The notes under the pieces are model-generated. The model did not search any database and was not told the origin of the DNA. It saw only the letters and a program-made list of their open reading frames with translations. From an uncultured Eubacteriales bacterium (lineage in GTDB: Bacteria > Bacillota > Clostridia > Oscillospirales > Acutalibacteraceae): 12,374 bases of DNA. Location of the stretch: positions 1-12,374 of the forward strand of contig ONRO01000060.1 of NCBI GenBank assembly GCA_900320235.1. Reading direction: 5' to 3'. How positions within the stretch are numbered: the first letter of the stretch is position 1; every line of letters starts with the position of its first letter. Position numbers and translations under genes: made by a program. Below, piece after piece: positions 7,309-12,374 of the stretch.

Positions 7309-8556
7309 TTATCTGAATTCATTGCCGTACTCGAGGATATAGATAGTAACATCTCTTCTGCCGAATACGCAGCATTCATCATATGTGGGATAGAAAAGAT
7401 CTACGAGGATCAGATTATCCATAAGTCCGCCGCCTGTATCACCGGCAACAGCATCACCATAGATAACTTCGCCGTCATTTGATACGATATAAAGCTTTGA
7501 ACCATAAGGAATTACATTCGGATTAACTGCTACAACACCATACTGTGCATCACGGCCTGTTGCAGTAGAAGCACCCGGCTCTGCATAATATGCTGTGCCT
7601 GAACCTGTCATTACATCAACATACTGACGCTCATTACCGCTTGCATCAACAAATGTCTTGCCGTCACCGTTGTCTACGACCTCAGTTCCGTTCTCTGTAT
7701 TTGTGAAATGGTCAACCTTCTTGGCTGTGCCCTTAAGTACTACCTTATCAACAGGTTCCTTGACAACTTCACTGCTTACTTCTTTCTTTGATGTGAACTT
7801 GCCGTTTACATATGTCTTTTCAACAGTTATCTGCTTAACGCCCTTTTCACCTTCGGTATCAACCTTTGTTTCACCCTCAAAAAGTGTTTCGCTTTCCTTT
7901 GTCACTGTTTTGAAGCCGATTTCCTTTTCTTCGACGTCAGTAACTACAACTGTTCTTTTAATTACTATATTCTCATTGTCGCTGATTTCTTTCTCAAGAT
8001 CTGCATTAAGAGAATCATATTCTGTAAGCTGGATATCAAGATAAGCCAGAACGCTTCCTACTGTTCCTGCTGGAACCTTCTTATTGAGCTTATTGCCTCT
8101 GAGATCGATCTGTACTGAATACCATACGATATCATTATTTACATCATTATTTGTGCTGACCTCTGAGCTTTCTTCAACTTCTTCGCTGACTTCCTCTTTG
8201 GTTTCCTTATTTTCTTTTTCAGCTTTATTCTCTTTTTTCTTTGATGCAAGTGCCGGAGCTTCATTTTCCTTTACATTCATTGTAAAGTTGTTTTCTTTTG
8301 AACCGGCTGCATTAAATACCTGAAGAGCTTTTTCGCCTCCTGCATTTTCAAGGGCTGCACAATCAATATGAATGATTTCTTCTTTATTTTTCTTTTCTTC
8401 CGACTTATTTTCTACAACAACGTCAGGATCGCTGACTTCAAAAGTCTGAGTCAATGCTGCTACGGAAGCTGCAGCTGTCAAGCAAACCGTTCCCATTAAT
8501 ACAAAGGTCATTGCTTTTTTCAGTCTGGATAATCTTCTCTGCTTCTGACTGCTCAT
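7309..8556 (-). CDS. Secreted or membrane-anchored DUF348-G5-3D domain cell-wall protein (YabE/Rpf-like)
   Basis: The 415-residue protein starts with a basic stretch (RRLSRLKK) and a hydrophobic segment (about 15-36), a signal peptide or anchor. A Lys/Glu-rich low-complexity linker (about 50-140) follows, then a DUF348-like module (147-200), a G5 domain (201-277) and a C-terminal 3D domain (316-409) with TGSGTAYY, AVNPNVIPYGSKLYI, AGDTGGGLMDN (D373), VDLF (D386) and FGRRDVTIYIL. The 3D fold is shared with MltA-type lytic transglycosylases; G5 domains bind cell-wall sugars. A role in peptidoglycan remodelling or growth stimulation is therefore likely. The first conserved Asp of the 3D motif is Asn345 here. 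The frame is open up to a TTG at 8655, but the ATG at 8556 is chosen: AAGGAG lies 10 nt upstream and the promoter at 8623-8651 lies inside the longer frame. Single-gene transcript. Confidence 0.9.
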   Translation of the reverse strand: MSSQKQRRLSRLKKAMTFVLMGTVCLTAAASVAALTQTFEVSDPDVVVENKSEEKKNKEEIIHIDCAALENAGGEKALQVFNAAGSKENNFTMNVKENEAPALASKKKENKAEKENKETKEEVSEEVEESSEVSTNNDVNNDIVWYSVQIDLRGNKLNKKVPAGTVGSVLAYLDIQLTEYDSLNADLEKEISDNENIVIKRTVVVTDVEEKEIGFKTVTKESETLFEGETKVDTEGEKGVKQITVEKTYVNGKFTSKKEVSSEVVKEPVDKVVLKGTAKKVDHFTNTENGTEVVDNGDGKTFVDASGNERQYVDVMTGSGTAYYAEPGASTATGRDAQYGVVAVNPNVIPYGSKLYIVSNDGEVIYGDAVAGDTGGGLMDNLILVDLFYPTYDECCVFGRRDVTIYILEYGNEFR

Positions 8557-8622
8557 AAGTAAAAATCTCCTTGAATTTTTTTGCTGTACCCTTTGCACAG
8601 CATTATTTATTGCATTGTTGTT

Positions 8623-8651
8623 ATTATAAGCCACAGATTCAAAATCGTCAA
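8623..8651 (-). promoter_or_regulatory. Near-consensus sigma-A promoter for the G5/3D gene
   Basis: On the - strand, -35 TTGACG (8651-8646), exactly 17 bp, then -10 TATAAT (8628-8623). Eleven of twelve hexamer bases match consensus. Predicted start near 8616 gives a 60-nt leader to the ATG at 8556 and rules out translation from the upstream TTG at 8655 on this transcript. Confidence 0.88.
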
Positions 8652-8656
8652 CCAAA

Positions 8657-9110
8657 GAAAAGCCCGGTTTTTTGTCTATTTTGACGAAGCAGTCTCCAAA
8701 AACGACGATATTTCGCCTTTATTCACGCCTCTATATTCTTTTGTAGAAATAAAAAAATTAAAAAACTGTGCAAAAAGTAGAATTCACTATTACAATAATG
8801 TAACAAACTTTGTAATAATCTTTTCTGCCGCTATTTTCTGAATTCTTATAAAAATCCCTTAGCAATGCGGTTTTTTACTTACCCTGTCAGAATACTTTTC
8901 CAGCATTTTCCTGTTACAAATTAATTCAAATGTTATAATTATTACATAAAAAATAACATTTTCCGACAAATGCATAATTTCCCATTCTGTGCTTAGCATA
9001 CTGAAATTCCTGTAATAATGCCGTTTTTCGTCATAATTATACAATAAACTGTCTTTTTTCATTCCGGTTTGCTGTAATCCTCCTTTGTAACAATTTTGAA
9101 ATAAAAACAA
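8657..9110. other. AT-rich intergenic stretch
   Basis: About 450 bases between the G5/3D promoter and the terminator at 9111-9145 hold no confident gene. The stretch is AT-rich. It has three TGTAACA/TGTTACA heptamers (8799-8805, 8912-8918, 9086-9092), an 8-bp inverted repeat TATTACAA/TTGTAATA (8788-8795 with 8810-8817) and one weak small reading frame on the - strand, listed separately. No tRNA-like or rRNA-like structure was seen. Confidence 0.6.
8859..9062 (-). CDS. Doubtful small reading frame, possible 67-residue membrane protein
   Basis: An ATG at 9062 opens 67 codons, with a hydrophobic stretch NVIFYVIIITFELIC near residues 35-49 that could span a membrane. A perfect AAAGGAGG lies at 9086-9079, but its 16-nt distance to the ATG is too long for good initiation. 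The frame starts right behind the terminator of the upstream operon with no room for a promoter, and no terminator follows. I recognise no family. It may be chance in AT-rich DNA. Confidence 0.2.
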   Translation of the reverse strand: MKKDSLLYNYDEKRHYYRNFSMLSTEWEIMHLSENVIFYVIIITFELICNRKMLEKYSDRVSKKPHC

Positions 9111-9145
9111 TAACGACGCTGCTAATATCTTATACAGCGTCGTTA
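9098..9145 (-). terminator. Terminator of the tatD operon
   Basis: A perfect 11-bp stem TAACGACGCTG (9111-9121) with CAGCGTCGTTA (9135-9145) and a 13-nt loop is followed on the - strand by TTGTTTTTATTT (9110-9099). It lies about 47 nt after the stop of the last gene in the operon. Confidence 0.9.
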
Positions 9146-9192
9146 AATACTATTATCAATTGATTTTTCTTAATATATATAATGTAAGCTTT

Positions 9193-9822
9193 TCATTCAT
9201 CAGCAGAGCATATGATAAGTTCTGATGCATACGGCAGCTTTGCAATAAACTCATCGCAGAATACATGCCATTCGTCGAGCTTATGATGACATCTTGAATG
9301 ATACATGCTGATCAGATTCTCATAATTCATTGTGCATGTCCTCATCTGGTTATAGCTTGAAGGAAGAAACTGTATTATATCATACCATATCTGTTTATCC
9401 TTGCTTTCAAGATATCTGAGTCTGAGATTTTCAAGATAATCGATTACAGCCTGCATATGCTGTTTTGTTTCCTCATCCATTCTGTCGCAGCTGAACTGTT
9501 CCATGGAAAACGGGGCTGATGTTATCTTATGCATTGTACTTGTTGAATTCGCAACAGTCCCTACCTTATATGTATCATATTCTTTCCACCAGTACATCGG
9601 TGCTGTGATATCCACTGTCACAAAAATCTGACGCAGGAACTTTCTGTGATCACTGCCTGCCTTTCTGAGTCTCACTGCAAGAGAAAGGTCATTTTCGCCA
9701 AGAATATAATTTCCGTTTTCATCATAGCTGCTGTCAGACCTTGCCCAACTGTTCATCGGATTTCTCGCGCCTCTTATTGCATTATGGAAATTCATCACTT
9801 CTATTCTTTCTGCCTTCAGCAT
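9193..9822 (-). CDS. Divergent ThyX-like (FAD-dependent thymidylate synthase superfamily) protein, tentative
   Basis: The 209-residue protein appears soluble and has no signal peptide. The pattern resembles ThyX: GSDHRKFLRQIFVTVDITAP (56-75) matches the H-x-x-F/L helix and strand before the flavin site; TYKVGTVANSTSTMHK (84-99) sits where ThyX has R-H-R-x-x-S-x-N-E-x-S-x-R-Y and keeps N92 and S95 at the right spacing but not RHR. RTCTMNYENLISMYHSR (161-177) followed by HKLDEW (180-185) resembles the C-terminal N-L-R-x-L-x-x-F-x-x-x-R and A-Q-x-E-I block of ThyX, with R177 a possible counterpart of the dUMP-binding Arg. The reading frame is clearly real: AAGGAG lies 10 nt before the ATG, and it follows the dehydrogenase gene by 33 nt in one operon. 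The function is inference. It may have lost or changed thymidylate synthase activity. Confidence 0.5.
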   Translation of the reverse strand: MLKAERIEVMNFHNAIRGARNPMNSWARSDSSYDENGNYILGENDLSLAVRLRKAGSDHRKFLRQIFVTVDITAPMYWWKEYDTYKVGTVANSTSTMHKITSAPFSMEQFSCDRMDEETKQHMQAVIDYLENLRLRYLESKDKQIWYDIIQFLPSSYNQMRTCTMNYENLISMYHSRCHHKLDEWHVFCDEFIAKLPYASELIICSADE

Positions 9823-9855
9823 TCCTGTTTCACTCCTTCACAAATCTAACGTATT

Positions 9856-10605
9856 CTATCTTTTCTTTTTCTGGAATTTATAGCAAAAATGAGTTATTGT
9901 CTTATCCGGCAAAAGTCTTTTTGAAAATTTCAGTGCCTTCATCTTTACCGTCGGGATTATATACAGCTTTCCCTGCATCACTCCGTCAAGCGCCTGTATT
10001 GCCGCTGTTTTGCTGTCTATCGGGGCTGAAGAAAACTTGACATGAGCGACCTTATTGAATTCGGTATCGACCGGTCCGGGACAGAGCGCACTTATCTTTA
10101 CATTGCTGCCCCTTCGTTTCAGTTCCTCATAGATTGCTCCGGTCATGCTTACCACATAATTCTTTGTAGCATAATATGTTGCCATAAGCGGTCCTGAAAA
10201 GAAGCCTGCAACTGACGCTACATTCAGTATATATCCCTTATTCTTTAACATGAAATCCTGAAGAAAAAGCTTTGTCAGAATATGGACAGCCCTTATATTA
10301 GTATCTATCATTTCCATTTCCTTTTCAAGAGATGTTTCTGTGAAGAATCCGCACTGACCGAAGCCTGCACAATTCACAAGCATTTCTATATCCTGATTCT
10401 GAAGCACTTCATGAAGCTTTACACATTCATCATAATGAGAAACGTCACATCTGACACAGCTTGCATGTTTTCCGAGTTCTTTTTTTAGTTCAAGCAATCT
10501 GTCTGCACGTCTTGCAACCAGAATAACATCCCAGCCTCTGCACACAAGTGCACGAGCTATATCTCTTCCGATACCGGAGCTTGCACCTGTAACTAAAGCT
10601 TTCAT
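9856..10605 (-). CDS. Short-chain dehydrogenase/reductase (SDR family, classical type)
   Basis: This 249-residue NAD(P)-dependent oxidoreductase has the classical SDR layout: cofactor loop TGASSGIG (6-13), CDV (53-55, adenine pocket), NCAG (78-81), catalytic S131 in NVASVAG and the Y144-x-x-x-K148 pair, followed by CPGPVDTEF (175-183). Basic residues ARR (31-33) after the second beta strand suggest NADPH preference, which is inference. The C-terminal basic tail (KMKALKFSKRLLPDK, QKKKR) is as in the DltE/YqjQ-like subgroup. The substrate is unknown. The ATG has GGAGGG 7 nt upstream, directly after the tatD stop; the intergenic gap is 14 nt, so it is transcribed with tatD and the ThyX-like gene. 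Confidence 0.92.
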   Translation of the reverse strand: MKALVTGASSGIGRDIARALVCRGWDVILVARRADRLLELKKELGKHASCVRCDVSHYDECVKLHEVLQNQDIEMLVNCAGFGQCGFFTETSLEKEMEMIDTNIRAVHILTKLFLQDFMLKNKGYILNVASVAGFFSGPLMATYYATKNYVVSMTGAIYEELKRRGSNVKISALCPGPVDTEFNKVAHVKFSSAPIDSKTAAIQALDGVMQGKLYIIPTVKMKALKFSKRLLPDKTITHFCYKFQKKKR

Positions 10606-10619
10606 TTTTTATCCCTCCG

Positions 10620-11384
10620 TTAAATGCTTACATTATATACCCTTTCAGCATTTGATTTTGTTGCTTTAAGTATTTCCTCTGTACTCAAGCCTTTTATTTC
10701 TGCTATGGTCTGAGCAGTATATATAATATTTGAAGAATCATTTCTTTTCCCCCTGTTCGGCACGGGGGACAGATATGGACAATCTGTTTCAAGCACTATA
10801 TTCTCAAGCGGAACAGCTCTTGCCGCCTCAACAGTTTTTCGTGCATTCTTAAATGTAATTACTCCGCCGAATCCGATATACATTCCAAGCTTTACTACCT
10901 CAAGTGCCATTTCTGTACTTCCGGAAAAGCAATGAAGTATTCCTTTGGGTTTATATTTCCGCAGTATCTCCAGTGTGTCACCGTGAGCATCCCTGTCATG
11001 TATATTCACAGGAAGCGAAAGCTCATCTGCAAGCTCAAGCTGTCTTATAAAGATATCCTTTTGCAGCTCACGGGGAATATCATAATAATAATCAAGTCCT
11101 ATTTCACCAATTGCAACAACCTTCGGAAAGCCGGCAAGTTTTTTTATTACCTTCAGATCCTCAAAGCTGTTTTCACTCAGGCATTCGGGATGAAGCCCTA
11201 CGGCAGCATACATTCCCTTATATTTTTTTGAATACTCTATTCCCCACTCCGAGGAAGGCACATCCGTTCCCTGATTCACAGCAGCACATAATCCACCGGC
11301 AAAGAGAGAGCCGAGAAGCTCTTCCCTGTCGGAATCAAATGCACTGTCATTATAATGTGAATGTGTATCAAAGATATCTCCCAT
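10620..11384 (-). CDS. tatD: TatD-family metal-dependent hydrolase (3'-5' DNase type)
   Basis: The 254-residue TIM-barrel metallohydrolase is of the TatD/YabD/YcfH family, linked to DNA-damage repair and nuclease activity on single-stranded DNA ends or D-aminoacyl-tRNA. All metal ligands are present: H8 and H10 in FDTHSHYND, E94 in AIGEIGLDYY, H129 in NIHDRDA, H151 in HCFSGS and D201 in ETDCPYLSP. GLHPE (63-67) is also typical. The start is ATG with ACAGGAG 6 nt upstream. It heads a three-gene operon. In many Firmicutes this gene follows metG, but here it stands behind a promoter and a structured leader (11421-11486). Symbol is at family level; the exact orthologue group is not resolved. Confidence 0.93.
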   Translation of the reverse strand: MGDIFDTHSHYNDSAFDSDREELLGSLFAGGLCAAVNQGTDVPSSEWGIEYSKKYKGMYAAVGLHPECLSENSFEDLKVIKKLAGFPKVVAIGEIGLDYYYDIPRELQKDIFIRQLELADELSLPVNIHDRDAHGDTLEILRKYKPKGILHCFSGSTEMALEVVKLGMYIGFGGVITFKNARKTVEAARAVPLENIVLETDCPYLSPVPNRGKRNDSSNIIYTAQTIAEIKGLSTEEILKATKSNAERVYNVSI

Positions 11385-11420
11385 AGACTGCTCCTGTAAT
11401 CATAGTCATATCCTGCGAAG

Positions 11421-11486
11421 TGCTGTATAAATCGGCTTCCGGCAATGGACAACCAAAGCTGAAAGCCGATTTCTGAAAGATCAGCA
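11421..11486 (-). promoter_or_regulatory. Structured 5' UTR element before tatD
   Basis: Two nested helices can form in the leader of the predicted transcript: an outer TGCTG/CAGCA (11482-11486 with 11421-11425) and an inner perfect 10-bp AAATCGGCTT/AAGCCGATTT (11463-11472 with 11429-11438) enclosing 24 nt, which can itself form a short TGG/CCA hairpin. An asymmetric internal loop (3 nt and 9 nt) separates the helices. No T-tract follows, so it is not an intrinsic terminator. It matches no riboswitch consensus that I recognise. Confidence 0.5.
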
Positions 11487-11498
11487 TTTCCCTAATAA

Positions 11499-11527
11499 AT
11501 TATAAAACAAAACACAGCACAAGTAAA
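11499..11527 (-). promoter_or_regulatory. Probable promoter for the tatD operon
   Basis: On the - strand, -35 TTTACT (11527-11522), a 17-bp spacer and a perfect -10 TATAAT (11504-11499). The -35 box matches consensus in four of six bases. Predicted start near 11492 gives a leader of about 108 nt that contains the hairpin at 11421-11486. Confidence 0.6.
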
Positions 11528-11563
11528 ACAAAAACTATGTCACAATAATAACCTTTTTGTAAT

Positions 11564-11595
11564 AAATATCAAAAACAACCGATATTTTTTATCGC
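11564..11595 (-). terminator. Weak terminator candidate after the CBS-domain gene
   Basis: On the - strand, CGATA (11594-11590), a five-base A loop, TATCG (11584-11580), then GTTGTTTTTGATATTT. The stem is only 5 bp, all but two pairs A-T, so it is weak, but it sits 30 nt after the stop and is followed by T-rich sequence. Confidence 0.35.
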
Positions 11596-11624
11596 AAAAG
11601 AATTATACTTGACTTTTCACAGAA

Positions 11625-12062
11625 TTATCTTACATATCCCTGAACTTTATTCTTTTCCGGAACATTATACTTATCATAAAAATATTTGATAATATCGCTT
11701 CGTGTAATAATTCCGATAAAAACATTACGGTCATCAATTACAGGAACAAAATTCTGATCCATCACTTTCAGCAAAAGCTCATCCATCGTAACATTTGTTT
11801 TTACAGGAAGATTTCTTTCCTCATTAACAATATCCATAATACAGTACTGCTCCTGAGATCTCATATCCTGAGCGCTGAAGCGCAGAATATGCCAGAGAAA
11901 ATCGCCTTCGCTCACAGTACCAATATATTCTCCGTTTTCATCAATAACGGGGATAGCCGTATAGCCATGGGCACGCATTATTTCAAGTCCCTGGCGGACG
12001 GTATGCTTATTGTGCAGATATGCAACAGTTGTCTTTGGTTTCAGCAGATAAAATAAATTCAT
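11625..12062 (-). CDS. Two-CBS-domain protein, CbpB/YkuL-like
   Basis: The 145-residue soluble protein is made almost only of two CBS domains (about 8-62 and 75-130), the pair forming one Bateman module. Typical segments are HTVRQGLEIMRAHGYTAIPV (20-39), GEYIGTVSEGDFL (44-56), MDELLLKVMDQNFVPVID (93-110) and VFIGIITRSDIIKYF (114-128). Length and layout resemble CbpB (YkuL) of Firmicutes, a cytoplasmic receptor for cyclic di-AMP that acts on the (p)ppGpp synthetase Rel. Other small CBS proteins bind AMP, ATP or SAM, so the ligand is inference. AAGGA lies 8 nt before the ATG. It has its own promoter at 12132-12160 and is transcribed away from the tRNA gene. Confidence 0.82.
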   Translation of the reverse strand: MNLFYLLKPKTTVAYLHNKHTVRQGLEIMRAHGYTAIPVIDENGEYIGTVSEGDFLWHILRFSAQDMRSQEQYCIMDIVNEERNLPVKTNVTMDELLLKVMDQNFVPVIDDRNVFIGIITRSDIIKYFYDKYNVPEKNKVQGYVR

Positions 12063-12131
12063 GTAATCATTCCTTGATATATAGAATAAGACCGGTATTT
12101 TTTCAAAACCAGATAAAATCTGTCTGATATT

Positions 12132-12160
12132 ATTATATCAAATAGCATTCGGGGTGTATA
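12132..12160 (-). promoter_or_regulatory. Probable promoter for the CBS-domain gene
   Basis: On the - strand, -35 TATACA (12160-12155), a 17-bp spacer and -10 TATAAT (12137-12132). The -10 is perfect and the -35 matches four of six. Predicted start near 12125, about 63 nt before the ATG. Confidence 0.55.
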
Positions 12161-12244
12161 GATATAAATTGTTAATTTTGTCTGAAACAGGTTTAATAAT
12201 TTATTAATGATTATTATATGCCGGAAAAAAAGATTAAAAAAAGC

Positions 12245-12273
12245 TTGCATTTTTATAAATTATATGTTATTAT
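12245..12273 (+). promoter_or_regulatory. Promoter of the tRNA-Arg gene
   Basis: -35 TTGCAT (12245-12250), a 17-bp AT-rich spacer and -10 TATTAT (12268-12273). Transcription would start near 12280, about 20 nt before the mature tRNA end. A single-nucleotide shift to TATATT as -10 is also possible. Confidence 0.65.
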
Positions 12274-12299
12274 ATTAAGGCAGTCCGATAGGATGCTAT

Positions 12300-12373
12300 G
12301 CGCCGGTAGCTCAGCCGGATAGAGTGACTGGCTACGAACCAGTAGGTCGGGGGTTCGAGTCCCTCCCGGCGCG
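12300..12373 (+). tRNA. tRNA-Arg with anticodon ACG
   Basis: The full cloverleaf can be drawn: acceptor GCGCCGG (12300-12306) with CCGGCGC (12366-12372); D arm GCTC/GAGT with a G-T pair and loop AGCCGGATA; anticodon stem ACTGG/CCAGT with loop CTACGAA, giving anticodon ACG (read as ICG, decoding CGU/CGC/CGA); variable loop AGGTC; T arm GGGGG/CCCTC with loop TTCGAGT. The discriminator base is G12373. The window ends one base later with C, so whether CCA is encoded cannot be seen. Length 74 nt. Confidence 0.97.
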
Positions 12374-12374
12374 C

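Noticed and set aside
8557..8655. 33-residue N-terminal extension of the G5/3D protein from a TTG start
   Set aside because: It includes the ribosome binding site and the -10/-35 promoter boxes of the ATG at 8556, lacks its own ribosome binding site, and would place Asn-rich sequence before the signal segment.
8581..8841. Open frame of 86 codons on the + strand
   Set aside because: It crosses the strong - strand promoter and the start of the G5/3D gene, has no ribosome binding site, and its translation shows no family.
11609..11640. TTGACT on the + strand that looks like a -35 box
   Set aside because: No acceptable -10 at 16-18 bp, and it would transcribe antisense into the CBS gene with no + strand gene downstream until the tRNA.
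12059..12250. 63-codon open frame on the - strand upstream of the CBS gene
   Set aside because: It covers the promoter and leader of the CBS gene, is AT-rich low-complexity, and has no good ribosome binding site.
12300..12374. tRNA-Arg as an integration (att) site
   Set aside because: tRNA genes are frequent targets, but no integrase gene or repeated 3' tRNA fragment occurs in the window. The sequence downstream is not given.

Overview
The window looks like a chromosomal stretch from a low-to-moderate GC Gram-positive of the class Clostridia, probably a Ruminococcus-like Oscillospiraceae member. This is an inference from the gene set (nadB-nadC, a BcrA-type ABC exporter, a G5/3D cell-wall protein, a c-di-AMP-receptor-like CBS protein), from AAGGAG-type ribosome binding sites, and from close matches to sigma-A promoters with 17-bp spacers. 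I see no phage, transposon, CRISPR array or clear pseudogene. Every long gene looks intact.

Layout. Positions 1-3447 (+ strand) hold the tail of a NAD-biosynthesis operon: a 5' stretch with two small hairpins, nadB (L-aspartate oxidase), nadC (quinolinate phosphoribosyltransferase, overlapping nadB) and an FkbM-family methyltransferase 7 nt downstream. A hairpin at 3452-3492 ends this operon and also serves the convergent neighbour. Everything from 3498 to 12062 is on the - strand. Reading in the direction of transcription, from high to low coordinates: a two-CBS-domain protein (11625-12062, own promoter); an operon tatD - short-chain dehydrogenase - divergent ThyX-like protein (11384 down to 9193) ending in a strong terminator at 9111-9145; an AT-rich, nearly gene-free gap (8657-9110); a secreted or membrane-anchored DUF348/G5/3D cell-wall protein (7309-8556) with a near-consensus promoter and a UUCG-loop terminator; a cytoplasmic GH13 alpha-amylase-family enzyme carrying a C-terminal DUF1653 domain (5412-7076); and an ABC exporter pair (ATPase 4318-5247, permease 3498-4325). 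A tRNA-Arg(ACG) gene on the + strand closes the window at 12300-12373.

How the genes work together. NadB and NadC catalyse the first and third steps from aspartate to nicotinate mononucleotide; NadA, the middle step, is not visible here and may lie upstream. The ABC pair forms one exporter, possibly for peptides or antibiotics. The remaining - strand units look like independent housekeeping transcripts, each with its own promoter.

Most worth a second look: the GH13-DUF1653 fusion; the ThyX-like protein whose RHR flavin-site motif is not conserved; a 66-nt two-helix structure in the predicted tatD 5' UTR; and the twin hairpins just before nadB that share an 8-base repeat. None of these amounts to a clearly new system from sequence alone.
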